This document shows positions 1-6,675 of a stretch of DNA of 35,288 bases, piece by piece (position 1 is the first letter of the stretch; the number at the start of each line of letters is the position of its first letter). Origin of the DNA: Clostridium sp. CAG:510 (GTDB lineage: Bacteria > Bacillota > Clostridia > Lachnospirales > Lachnospiraceae). The notes beneath the pieces were generated by a model. That model worked only from the letters and a program-made list of their open reading frames with translations, had not been told where the DNA came from and searched no databases. A program made the translations under genes and the position numbers. The stretch spans positions 37,918 through 73,205 of the forward strand of contig FR880840.1 in NCBI GenBank assembly GCA_000434615.1, given 5' to 3'.

Positions 1-62
1 CAGAACAGGAAGAGAGCAAAGAGGGTCAAAAGAATATATATGAGCTTCTGGAGGAAGAGATA

Positions 63-1025
63 ATGAAGCTGGATATTCCCGATGGAGAAAAAGCAAAAAG
101 ATTGTCGCGGCTGATTAAGGTCAGAAACCAGAAAGTAAACATTATGCTGACAGGTTCAACCGGTGCCGGTAAAAGTTCGACAATAAATGCGCTTTTTAAT
201 ATGGAAGTTGCCAGCATTGGAGTTGGTGTAGATCCCGAAACTTCCATTATCGAAAAATATGAATTGGACAATCTGATTATCTGGGACACTCCGGGACTTG
301 GCGATGGCGTGGCCAATGATGAAAAAATCAGTCGTTCCATTCTGGAGAAGCTGAACGAACTGGATGAAGAAGGAAAGCCGGTAATTGACCTTGTGATGGT
401 TATTCTTGATGCCTCATCTAAGGATCTGGGAACTTCCTACGACCTGATTAACAACATTTTGATTCCGGCTTTGGGAGAGGATGCGAAAGACCGTATTCTG
501 CTTGCACTCAATCAGGCTGATGTAGCTATGAAGGGTACACATTGGAATGAAGAGGAAAATATGCCGGATGAGGTACTTGAAAAATTCCTTGAAAAAAAGG
601 CAGATTCTGTTCAGAAGAGAATTGAAGAAGCAACAGGTTTAAGTATTCGCCCGATTTATTATTGTGCCGGATACAAGGAAGACGGCGGAAAACAGTGCAA
701 GCCGTATAACCTCACCAAGCTTTTGTATTATATCATTAAGGCGATTCCGAAGGATAAAAGACTTGCATTCGCAGACAATATCAATGATGAAGAAGATAAC
801 TGGATTCACAATGATAAGGAGAAGGACTACAAAGAAAGCATTAAACGCAGCTTTGGCGAGACCGTATGGGATTGCATTACAGATGGCGTTTGGTCAGGAA
901 TTATTATTGGAGAAGAAATACTGGGAATTCCCGGTAAAGTAGTCGGATTTGCAGTAGGTGCCGCAGTAGGATCGGTTAAGGGAGTATTTAAGGCGCTTGG
1001 CAGTATAGGAAAGAAAACTGCTTAA
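63..1025 (+). CDS. YeeP/MMR_HSR1-type GTPase (5' end uncertain)
   Basis: This encodes a 320-residue P-loop GTPase of the 50S-ribosome-binding-GTPase-like (MMR_HSR1, YeeP/YkfA-like) group. The G1 loop is GSTGAGKSS near residues 31-39, the G3 motif is DTPGLGDG near 75-82, and a G4-like NQAD lies near 149-152. The C-terminal 60 residues carry a Gly/Ala/Val-rich hydrophobic stretch (GIPGKVVGFAVGAAVGSV) that could insert in or lie on a membrane. The start at 63 is preceded by GGAGG at 8-bp spacing. However, the frame is open to base 3 and reads as a Glu-rich helix, so the real start may lie upstream of the window. The cellular role is unknown. Such GTPases are often found in mobile or defence-rich regions, which fits the neighbouring toxin-antitoxin operon. 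The family is sure; the start and function are not. Confidence 0.8.
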   Translation: MKLDIPDGEKAKRLSRLIKVRNQKVNIMLTGSTGAGKSSTINALFNMEVASIGVGVDPETSIIEKYELDNLIIWDTPGLGDGVANDEKISRSILEKLNELDEEGKPVIDLVMVILDASSKDLGTSYDLINNILIPALGEDAKDRILLALNQADVAMKGTHWNEEENMPDEVLEKFLEKKADSVQKRIEEATGLSIRPIYYCAGYKEDGGKQCKPYNLTKLLYYIIKAIPKDKRLAFADNINDEEDNWIHNDKEKDYKESIKRSFGETVWDCITDGVWSGIIIGEEILGIPGKVVGFAVGAAVGSVKGVFKALGSIGKKTA

Positions 1026-1070
1026 GGGTATTAATTTTTCTAAAATTGTTTTTGTCATTTGTCCTCCATG

Positions 1071-1133
1071 GACGCGGGGGTACTTGTCATAGTGCAGGCA
1101 GCAGCCTGACTGGCAAGCCTCGCGTCTTTTTTT
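1071..1133 (+). terminator. Probable rho-independent terminator after the GTPase gene
   Basis: An imperfect stem pairs GACGCGGGG (from 1071) with CCTCGCGTC (ending 1126). Inside it sits a second hairpin, CAGGC-AGCA-GCCTG (1095-1108). A run of seven T follows (1127-1133). The long branched stem is larger than a minimal terminator, so a structured 3' RNA is possible. Confidence 0.6.
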
Positions 1134-1164
1134 AACGTTCATCAATAGCGTTACAATATAAAAT

Positions 1165-1264
1165 CGTACCCTATCGGGTACAAAAACAAGCATATATTTC
1201 ACATTTACACCCTATAAGGTATAAAACAACATAAAACACTTTACTTTATACCTTATAGGGTATA
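1165..1264. promoter_or_regulatory. Triple operator array upstream of hipB
   Basis: There are three 18-bp dyads: 1165-1182 (core GTACCC-TATC-GGGTAC), 1206-1223 (TACACCCTATAAGGTATA) and 1247-1264 (TATACCTTATAGGGTATA). The second is the reverse complement of the third with one mismatch. Their centres (1173.5, 1214.5, 1255.5) are exactly 41 bp apart, about four helical turns, so bound proteins would lie on one DNA face. HipB proteins bind inverted repeats upstream of their own operon. The position and symmetry make HipB the obvious candidate ligand, giving cooperative autorepression. Confidence 0.8.
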
Positions 1265-1266
1265 AA
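1240..1266 (+). promoter_or_regulatory. Candidate hipBST promoter inside operator 3
   Basis: A weak -35-like TTTACT at 1240-1245 and a -10-like TATAAA at 1261-1266 are separated by 15 bp. They overlap the third operator dyad, so a bound repressor would block RNA polymerase. The spacing is short, so the exact hexamers are uncertain. Confidence 0.4.
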
Positions 1267-1303
1267 ATGAATAATAAAAACTGAGAATAAGGAAATAATA
1301 GCA

Positions 1304-1507
1304 ATGAACAGGATAGCACAATTTGTAAAGGAACATAGAAGGGCAGCGGGGCTTACTCAGGAGGAGTTTGCCATGCGGTCCGGTCTGGGACTCCGGTTTG
1401 TGAGAGAATTGGAACAAGGCAAGGAAACGGTTCGGATGGATAAAGTTAATATTGCACTTGCCATGTTTGATTATGAGGCGGTGCCGGGCAGAAAGGATGA
1501 ACGCTGA
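1304..1507 (+). CDS. hipB: HipB-like antitoxin, XRE-family HTH
   Basis: This 67-residue protein is almost entirely a Cro/C1-type helix-turn-helix (recognition region GLTQEEFAMRSGLGLRFVRE, near residues 16-35), followed by ELEQGK as in HipB proteins. It would bind the three upstream dyads as a dimer and repress the operon. Its stop overlaps the start of the next gene by one base (TGATG), indicating translational coupling. It is about the usual length of short HipB proteins and lacks a long C-terminal tail. In the HipBST systems described in E. coli the DNA-binding and toxin-inhibiting roles are split between HipB and HipS, and the gene order here fits that arrangement. Confidence 0.88.
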   Translation: MNRIAQFVKEHRRAAGLTQEEFAMRSGLGLRFVRELEQGKETVRMDKVNIALAMFDYEAVPGRKDER

Positions 1508-1836
1508 TGGAAATATTCAGAACTGCGTATGTGTATGTGAGAAATGTATATGCCGGACAGCTCAGTGAAACGGACGAGGGCTACCTCTTTACTTATGATG
1601 ATGACTATATGGAAAAAACGGATGCCGGTGCGGTTTCTCTGACAATGCCCTTAAGCAGAAAACAATATACATCCAATATTCTGTTTCCGTTTTTTGACGG
1701 ACTGATACCGGAGGGGTGGCTGCTTGATGTGGTCAGCCGTAACTGGAAAGTTGACAGGAATGACAGGTTTGGACTACTGCTCATTGCCTGCAGGGACAGC
1801 ATAGGAAATGTAAGTATCAGAGGAGAAAAAGAATGA
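1507..1836 (+). CDS. hipS: HipS-like protein (stand-alone HipA N-terminal subdomain)
   Basis: This 109-residue protein corresponds to the N-subdomain-1 of HipA (couple_hipA), which is normally fused to the kinase core. Recognisable features are VYAGQLSE near residue 14, the hydrophobic block NILFPFFDGLIPEGW near 57-71, and a C-terminal DRFGLLLIACRDSIGNV segment. In E. coli HipBST, HipS is the factor that neutralises HipT, with a tryptophan reaching into the kinase active site; Trp71 in IPEGW is the likely equivalent. Start and stop overlap both neighbours (TGATG and ATGA), so the three genes are translationally coupled. The role as inhibitor is inferred from architecture. Confidence 0.82.
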   Translation: MEIFRTAYVYVRNVYAGQLSETDEGYLFTYDDDYMEKTDAGAVSLTMPLSRKQYTSNILFPFFDGLIPEGWLLDVVSRNWKVDRNDRFGLLLIACRDSIGNVSIRGEKE

Positions 1837-2792
1837 AATGCTTGTGTTGCGGAAAGGAATTTTCATCGGAAAATTTGCAGAATGGATGGCATAAAGGATG
1901 CATCCGAAATTTCTTTGGAACCGATAAACTGCCGGTACTTGAAGTAGATAAGGAGCATCTGGAAATTCTTGCGGAGAACGGTGTGCAAAAAGGTCTCACG
2001 GTGCCGGGAGTGCAGAAAAAAATGTCACTGCATTTATTTTCGGATGCGAAAAAGCCGAGACTTACGCTGGTGAATTATCCGACCGGTTATATTTTGAAGC
2101 CGCAGGTGGAAGAGTTTGAAGCAATACCGGAAGCGGAACAGCTTGTGATGAACATGGCGGATAAAGCGGGTATTGCTACGGTGCCCCATGCTCTGATGCC
2201 GTTACAGGATGAATTGGCCTATATTACCAGGCGAGTGGACAGAAGCTGGAAAAAGAATGGAGTTGCCATGCTGGCAATGGAGGATTTCTGCCAGTTAGAC
2301 CTCAGACTTACACAGGATAAATATAAAGGTTCTTATGAGCGATGTGCTAAAATTATTGAAAAATATTCTTCCACCAAAGGGCTCGACAGAGCGGAAATGT
2401 TTATGCGTCTGGTATTTTCTTTTATGGTGGGGAATTCGGATATGCACCTGAAAAACTTTTCCCTGATAGAAAGTGAGGAGGGCAGCGGGGAATACCATTT
2501 ATCCCCGGCGTATGATCTTCTGCCGGTAAATGTGGTTATGCCGGAGGATAAAGAGCAGTTTGCACTGACGATGAATGGAAAAAAGTTGAATATACGGAGA
2601 AAGGATTTCTTTGTGTTTGCGGAAGAATGTGGTTTACAAAAGGTATCTGCAGAAAAAATGATAGAGAAATTTATTTCCATGAAAGAATTGTATACCGGTA
2701 TGTGTGAGCAATCCCTATTGCCGGAATATATGAAAGAACGGTTTTGCAATTTAATAGAAGGAAGAACGAAAATCCTGCAAGGTAACTCATGA
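1833..2792 (+). CDS. hipT: HipT-like Ser/Thr kinase toxin (HipA C-terminal domain)
   Basis: This 319-residue protein is a HipA-type kinase without the N-terminal subdomain. It begins with a Cys-rich segment (CLCC at 3-6, then WHKGC) seen in HipT-type members. A glycine-rich loop, LTVPGVQKKMSL (55-66), follows, then an ATP-binding Lys89 in YILKP, the catalytic loop GNSDMHLKN (200-208, Asp203 and Asn208), and the metal-binding Asp228 in PAYDLLP. HipA/HipT kinases inactivate aminoacyl-tRNA synthetases (GltX or TrpS) and stop growth; the target here is unknown. The residue matching the autophosphorylated HipA Ser150 is Thr56. All catalytic residues are present, so the enzyme is predicted active. 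It overlaps the preceding gene by four bases. Confidence 0.88.
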   Translation: MKCLCCGKEFSSENLQNGWHKGCIRNFFGTDKLPVLEVDKEHLEILAENGVQKGLTVPGVQKKMSLHLFSDAKKPRLTLVNYPTGYILKPQVEEFEAIPEAEQLVMNMADKAGIATVPHALMPLQDELAYITRRVDRSWKKNGVAMLAMEDFCQLDLRLTQDKYKGSYERCAKIIEKYSSTKGLDRAEMFMRLVFSFMVGNSDMHLKNFSLIESEEGSGEYHLSPAYDLLPVNVVMPEDKEQFALTMNGKKLNIRRKDFFVFAEECGLQKVSAEKMIEKFISMKELYTGMCEQSLLPEYMKERFCNLIEGRTKILQGNS

Positions 2793-2846
2793 CTGCAATG
2801 TACAAATTATATGAAATATGAACTTATAGGATCCCTGTAGAGAAAA

Positions 2847-3139
2847 GAAGCAAATCTTTCAAATGAGAAGATATGCTCCAAGAAAGTAGGAAGGAAAAGA
2901 AGCAAATCTTCTAAATGAGAAAAAATGCTTCTGGAAATTTAAAAGAAAAAGAAGCAAAATAGAATAAGATAAGAAAATGCTTTAAAAAGTGTGAAATAAA
3001 AGGAAGCAAAAAGGCTATAAATGATATAATGCTTTAAAATGTAAAGAACCAGAAACAGCAAAAAAGCCTTAAATAAAAAAATGCTTTAAATCATGGGAAA
3101 AAGTGAGCAGCAAAAAATAATATGTATGTGATTTGCTTT
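2847..3139. repeat. Six-unit diverged dyad array with exact 52-bp period
   Basis: Six 33-bp units start at 2847, 2899, 2951, 3003, 3055 and 3107, exactly 52 bp apart. Each opens with GAAGCA (ACAGCA and GCAGCA in units 5 and 6) and closes with TGCTTT, TGCTTC or TGCTCC, an inverted pair. The 21 bp inside and the 19 bp between units are A-rich and mostly diverged. Units 1 and 2 also pair internally (ATCTTTC with GAAGAT, TTCT with AGAA). There is no open reading frame of note. The array begins 55 bp after hipT. The function is unknown; possibilities are a phased protein-binding array or an RNA hairpin array. Confidence 0.85.
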
Positions 3140-3192
3140 AAAATGCGGGGTATGGAGTGAGGAATAGAGTGAGATACAGCTGTAAAAAACAC

Positions 3193-3221
3193 TTGCATAT
3201 TATTGGGCGAAGAGGTATGAT
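3193..3221 (+). promoter_or_regulatory. Candidate sigma-A promoter for a small RNA
   Basis: A TTGCAT hexamer at 3193-3198 and a TATGAT hexamer at 3216-3221 are separated by 17 bp, the optimal spacing. No convincing protein start follows before the terminator at 3311-3359, which suggests a short non-coding transcript. Confidence 0.5.
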
Positions 3222-3227
3222 AACTGG

Positions 3228-3359
3228 CAGAGACAAATTTATGCAGAGAACAAATTAGAAATGATTTCAGGGAATGAAGTTCTCCCTTGGGAAACCTAAA
3301 CCGCTTAGTAAGCTGATGACTTCTGTGATGCAATGTCGCAGAAATTGTCAGCTTTTATT
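3228..3359 (+). ncRNA. Candidate small RNA (about 130 nt), family not recognised
   Basis: The candidate is bounded by the promoter at 3193-3221 and the hairpin plus T-rich tail at 3311-3359. Inside, GAGAAC near 3244 can pair with GTTCTC near 3281, and the 3' part holds the terminator stem. I could not match it to a riboswitch class or housekeeping RNA. It is not obviously linked to the antiporter gene 215 bp downstream, because the terminator separates them. Confidence 0.35.
3311..3359 (+). terminator. Hairpin terminator of the candidate small RNA
   Basis: AGCTGA (3311-3316) pairs with TCAGCT (3348-3353), and TTCTG (3321-3325) pairs with CAGAA (3339-3343). A TTTATTG tail follows directly. 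Confidence 0.55.
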
Positions 3360-3400
3360 GTTTATAGGAAATTTCGTTGAATTTTCCTATAAACAATAAA
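3354..3400. repeat. Long perfect palindrome (18-bp arms)
   Basis: TTTATTGTTTATAGGAAA (3354-3371) is perfectly inverted at 3383-3400 around an 11-base loop. It directly abuts the small-RNA terminator and the GC-rich hairpin cluster that follows. It could act as a bidirectional terminator, or form one end of a small repeated intergenic element. Confidence 0.75.
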
Positions 3401-3540
3401 GCCCTCCGGGCAGGATCGCACTGCGGCGGAGTGGAATTATGTCGCTGAAGCGACCCGCCGCAGGCGGAGAATCCCGCGAAGCAGGAGAAGCGACCCGCCG
3501 CAGGCGGAGAATCCTGCGAAGCAGGATTCTTTCTCGAGAG
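3401..3540. repeat. GC-rich hairpin cluster with a 40-bp tandem duplication
   Basis: A chain of tight hairpins is visible: GCCC-TCC-GGGC at 3401, GTCGCT-GAA-GCGAC at 3441, CCGCC-GCA-GGCGG, and ATCCTGC-GAA-GCAGGAT. A 40-bp unit containing the last two types is duplicated head to tail (3447-3486 and 3487-3526) with one difference. The GC content jumps sharply against the AT-rich flanks. It resembles a REP/MITE-like mobile intergenic element together with the palindrome upstream. No terminal target duplication was identified. Confidence 0.6.
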
Positions 3541-3574
3541 GAAAAGAATTTGCATATCAGGAAAGGAGCTTTTT

Positions 3575-4804
3575 ATGTTAACATCACTTGCACTCATCTT
3601 TTTGGTCGGATTGTCCATGGCGGCAATCTGTCAGAAATGCAGATTTCCGCGGATTGTGGGAATGCTGCTCACCGGTATCGTATTAGGACCTTATGTACTG
3701 GACTGGTTAGACCCTTCGATTTTGTCCATTTCGGCGGAACTCCGTAAAATGGCACTGATAATTATTCTTTTGAAAGCCGGACTTTCACTGAATATAGCCG
3801 ATTTGAAGAAGGTGGGGCGGCCCGCGGTGCTGATGTCCTGCCTGCCTGCGAGCTTTGAAATTTTAGGATATTTTCTGTTCGCACCATATCTGCTTGGCAT
3901 AACCCGGATTGAGGCGGCTGTCATGGGAGCGGTTCTGGGAGCGGTTTCACCGGCGATTGTGGTGCCCCGTATGGTACAGCTTATGGAACAGAAATACGGA
4001 ACGGAAAAAAGTATTCCGCAGCTTATTTTAGCGGGGGCATCCTGCGATGATATTTTTGTCATTGTCCTGTTTACCACTTTTGCAAATATGGCGCAGGGCG
4101 GGCATGCCAATGCCATGGACTTTATAAATATTCCCGTTTCCATTGTGCTTGGCGTGCTGCTCGGCGCATTGGCGGGTTATGCGCTGGCGCTGTTTTTTGA
4201 AACGGCGTATGCCCATAAAAACTGTGTGCGGAACAGCACGAAGGTGGTGATTGTGCTGGGCGTTTCGTTCCTGCTGATTGCGATTGAAGAATGGTGCAAA
4301 AGCATCGTATCCGTATCCGGGCTGCTTGCCGTTGTCAGCATGGCATGTGTGCTGAAACTGAAAAGCACGGAATTTGTGTCGAAAAGACTGTCGGAAAAGT
4401 TTGGAAAGCTGTGGATTGCGGCGGAGGTTATTTTGTTTGTGTTAGTGGGAGCCGCAGTGGACATCCGCTACACGCTGAGCGCAGGCGGAGCGGCAGTAGC
4501 CATGATTTTCATTGCGCTTGCCTTTCGTTCTGTGGGAGTGCTTTGCTGCCTGATTGGCACGAAGCTTTCAGGGAAGGAACGGTTATTCTGCGTGCTTGCC
4601 TATCTGCCCAAGGCTACGGTGCAGGCTGCCATCGGTTCCGTGCCTATGGCAATGGGGCTTTCCTGCGGAAAAATCGTGCTTTCCGTGGCAGTGCTGGCTA
4701 TTTTAATTACGGCTCCGCTGGGGGCGTTTGGCATTGATGCCGGCTATAAGAAGCTGCTTGTGAAAGAAATCTGCGAAAGACAATTTGTGAAAAGAAATTT
4801 GTGA
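3575..4804 (+). CDS. Cation:proton antiporter (CPA/NhaP-like)
   Basis: This 409-residue polytopic membrane protein has about 11-13 hydrophobic segments and belongs to the monovalent cation:proton antiporter superfamily. It would exchange Na+ or K+ for H+ across the cytoplasmic membrane. Asp158-Asp159 in GASCDDIFVI sits in a membrane segment and matches the paired acidic residues that define electrogenic antiporters. Family-typical GIVLGPYVL (34-42) and LKAGLSLN (66-73) are present, and no C-terminal TrkA domain is seen. The start has AAAGGAG six bases upstream. The last codons and the stop lie inside a 28-bp tandem repeat, so the C-terminus (EICERQFVKRNL) is repeat-derived. It stands alone rather than in an operon. 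Confidence 0.85.
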   Translation: MLTSLALIFLVGLSMAAICQKCRFPRIVGMLLTGIVLGPYVLDWLDPSILSISAELRKMALIIILLKAGLSLNIADLKKVGRPAVLMSCLPASFEILGYFLFAPYLLGITRIEAAVMGAVLGAVSPAIVVPRMVQLMEQKYGTEKSIPQLILAGASCDDIFVIVLFTTFANMAQGGHANAMDFINIPVSIVLGVLLGALAGYALALFFETAYAHKNCVRNSTKVVIVLGVSFLLIAIEEWCKSIVSVSGLLAVVSMACVLKLKSTEFVSKRLSEKFGKLWIAAEVILFVLVGAAVDIRYTLSAGGAAVAMIFIALAFRSVGVLCCLIGTKLSGKERLFCVLAYLPKATVQAAIGSVPMAMGLSCGKIVLSVAVLAILITAPLGAFGIDAGYKKLLVKEICERQFVKRNL

Positions 4805-4849
4805 AGGACAATTTGTGAAAAGAAATCTGTGAAGGACATTTTGTGAAGG
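4766..4849. repeat. Three 28-bp tandem repeats across the antiporter stop codon
   Basis: Three near-identical 28-bp units start at 4766, 4794 and 4822, each reading GAAAT(C/T)TG(C/T)GAA...TTTGTGAA. The first unit and part of the second are coding; the stop at 4802-4804 lies in the second. Because 28 is not a multiple of three, each copy is read in a different frame, consistent with slippage that created the present C-terminus. Confidence 0.75.
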
Positions 4850-5022
4850 AAAATAAAGAACTTATGGAAACAAATCCGAAAACCGTGTAGAATAGAACAT
4901 GGTATTAAAGAATATGGAAACAACAGGAAGAAACAAACGGAAACTATAGATGAACAAACAGAAGCTATAGGCGTAAAGAAACAGAGACTATAAACAGAAA
5001 GAAATAGAAAGGAACAGAAACT
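4850..5022. other. A-rich intergenic stretch with irregular short repeats
   Basis: The region holds degenerate copies of (G/A)AA(A/G)CTATA (near 4941, 4961, 4984 and 5015) at irregular spacing of about 21-31 bp. No clear promoter or terminator stands out. The ribosome site for the next gene is AAAGG, about 10 bases before its ATG. Confidence 0.4.
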
Positions 5023-6663
5023 ATGGCATGTACAACAATATTAGTAGGAAAAAAGGCCTCTTATGACGGCTCTACCATGATTGCAAGAAACGATGACTCC
5101 GGGTCGGGAAGCTACACCCCGAAGAAATTTCAGGTGATGCATCCGGAGGAGCAGGCAAAGGTGTATAAATCCGTGATTTCCCATGTGGAGATACCTCTGC
5201 CGGGCAATCCCATGCGTTATACTGCAGTGCCGAATGCACTAAAAGGCAAGGGCATCTGGGCAGCCAGCGGCGTCAACGAAGCGGGCGTGGGAATGACGGC
5301 AACGGAAACCATTACATCCAATCCGCGGGTGCTGGGAGCTGACCCTCTGGTGGAATATATTCCGGCGAAGAAGGATACAGCATTCGGTGAGAAAGCAACA
5401 GGTGAAAACGATACAGCACTCGGTGAAAAAGCAACGGGTGAAAACGATGTGACTTCCGGTGAAAACGGCACCGAGATGGGGAAAGAAATACCCGGCGGAA
5501 TTGGGGAAGAGGATATTGTTTACTTAGTGCTTCCGTACATTCACAGCGCCAGGGAAGGTGTAAAGCGCCTGGGCAGCCTGCTGGAACAGTACGGTACTTA
5601 CGAGATGAATGGCATTGCTTTCCAGGATGTGAATGAGATCTGGTGGCTGGAAACCATTGGCGGACATCACTGGATTGCCAGAAGAGTGCCGGACGAGGCA
5701 TATGTGGTGATGCCCAACCAGCTTGGCATCGACTGGTTCGATATCGAGGATGCCCTGACGGAACAGAAGGAATATATGTGCTCCGCGGACATGAAGGAAT
5801 TTATGACAAAGCATCATCTGGACCTTACCATCCGCACGGAGGGAGAGCTGGAGAATATTTTCAATCCGAGAGATGCGTTCGGCAGCCATGACGATGCCGA
5901 CCATGTATACAATACGCCCCGTGCATGGTTTATGGAGCGGTACTTAAATCCCGGCACCTGCATCTGGGACGGCGAGGATGCCGATTATTCCCCGTATTCC
6001 GATGACCTTCCCTGGTGTCTGATTCCGGAGAAAAAGATAACGGTGGAAGATGTAAAATATGTACTTTCTTCCCATTTCCAGGGCACGCCCTACGATCCGT
6101 ATTTGTCCTACGGGGATAAATCCATGAAGGGAGCATTCCGTTCCATCGGTATTAACCGGAACGATTTTATGGCGCTTATCCAGATGCGTCCCGACAGGGC
6201 GGAGGATTTCCGGACCTTGCAGTGGATTGCTTTTGCGTCCAATGCTTTTAATGTGATGCTGCCGTTTTATGCGGATGTGGAAGAAACTCCGGATTATGTT
6301 TCCAATACGACGGAGGATGCGTCCACGGACAATTTCTACTGGGTAAGCCGGATGATTGCCGCCATGGCAGACGCTTCTTACAAAAAATCGGTGTTCCATA
6401 TTGAGAGATACCAGGAAAACGTACTCTCTAAGGGACATGAGCTGATTAACCAGTATGATGAAAAGTTAGCGGCAGTGGAAGACGAAGCAAAGAGCGGCGC
6501 CACCGAAAAAGAAACAGACAGCAAAAAGCGTATGGCACTGAAAAAAGAAGCCAACGAAGCAGTAGCCGAAATGGCAAGAAAAGCCGCGCAGGACACCCTT
6601 AACAAGGTTTTGTATGAGCTTAGCAATGAAATGAAAAACGCCTATTCCCGTTCCGATGCGTAA
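5023..6663 (+). CDS. C69-family dipeptidase (Ntn hydrolase)
   Basis: This 546-residue protein is a peptidase family C69 (PepD-like) member that hydrolyses dipeptides. These enzymes mature by removing the first residues to expose a catalytic cysteine; here it is Cys3 in MACTTILVG, with no signal peptide, so it is predicted cytoplasmic. Family signatures follow: DGSTMIARNDD (15-25), GVNEAGVGMTATET, VYLVLPYIHSAREGVKRLG, and EIWWLETIGGHHWIARRVPD. An unusual Gly/Glu/Thr-rich insertion at about residues 118-152, encoded by 36-bp repeats, interrupts the region just before the conserved GGIGEED. The last 60 residues are Lys/Glu/Ala-rich and helical. It is followed at 12 bp by the LURP-one-related gene, probably co-transcribed. 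Confidence 0.93.
   Translation: MACTTILVGKKASYDGSTMIARNDDSGSGSYTPKKFQVMHPEEQAKVYKSVISHVEIPLPGNPMRYTAVPNALKGKGIWAASGVNEAGVGMTATETITSNPRVLGADPLVEYIPAKKDTAFGEKATGENDTALGEKATGENDVTSGENGTEMGKEIPGGIGEEDIVYLVLPYIHSAREGVKRLGSLLEQYGTYEMNGIAFQDVNEIWWLETIGGHHWIARRVPDEAYVVMPNQLGIDWFDIEDALTEQKEYMCSADMKEFMTKHHLDLTIRTEGELENIFNPRDAFGSHDDADHVYNTPRAWFMERYLNPGTCIWDGEDADYSPYSDDLPWCLIPEKKITVEDVKYVLSSHFQGTPYDPYLSYGDKSMKGAFRSIGINRNDFMALIQMRPDRAEDFRTLQWIAFASNAFNVMLPFYADVEETPDYVSNTTEDASTDNFYWVSRMIAAMADASYKKSVFHIERYQENVLSKGHELINQYDEKLAAVEDEAKSGATEKETDSKKRMALKKEANEAVAEMARKAAQDTLNKVLYELSNEMKNAYSRSDA
5374..5478 (+). repeat. In-frame 36-bp repeats within the C69 gene
   Basis: Two 36-bp units (5374-5409 and 5410-5445) differ at a few positions, and a third diverged copy follows. 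Each encodes a 12-residue unit (DTAFGEKATGEN, DTALGEKATGEN, then DVTSGENG). They expand a surface loop in the peptidase. Confidence 0.85.
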
Positions 6664-6675
6664 GGAGGTATAAGT

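Noticed and set aside
1071..1133. Integron attC-like site
   Set aside because: The imperfect hairpin lacks the paired RYYYAAC/GTTRRRY ends, and no integrase is present.
2847..3139. CRISPR array
   Set aside because: The period is regular, but the repeats are not conserved over 25-35 bp; only short inverted arms recur. No cas genes are present.
3240..3330. c-di-GMP riboswitch suggested by a CCTAAACC string
   Set aside because: The conserved GEMM core and tetraloop-receptor elements are not present around it, and a terminator separates it from the next gene.
5217..5904. Several long open frames opposite the C69 gene
   Set aside because: They are shadows of a GC-richer coding strand and its repeats; no start signals or family resemblance.
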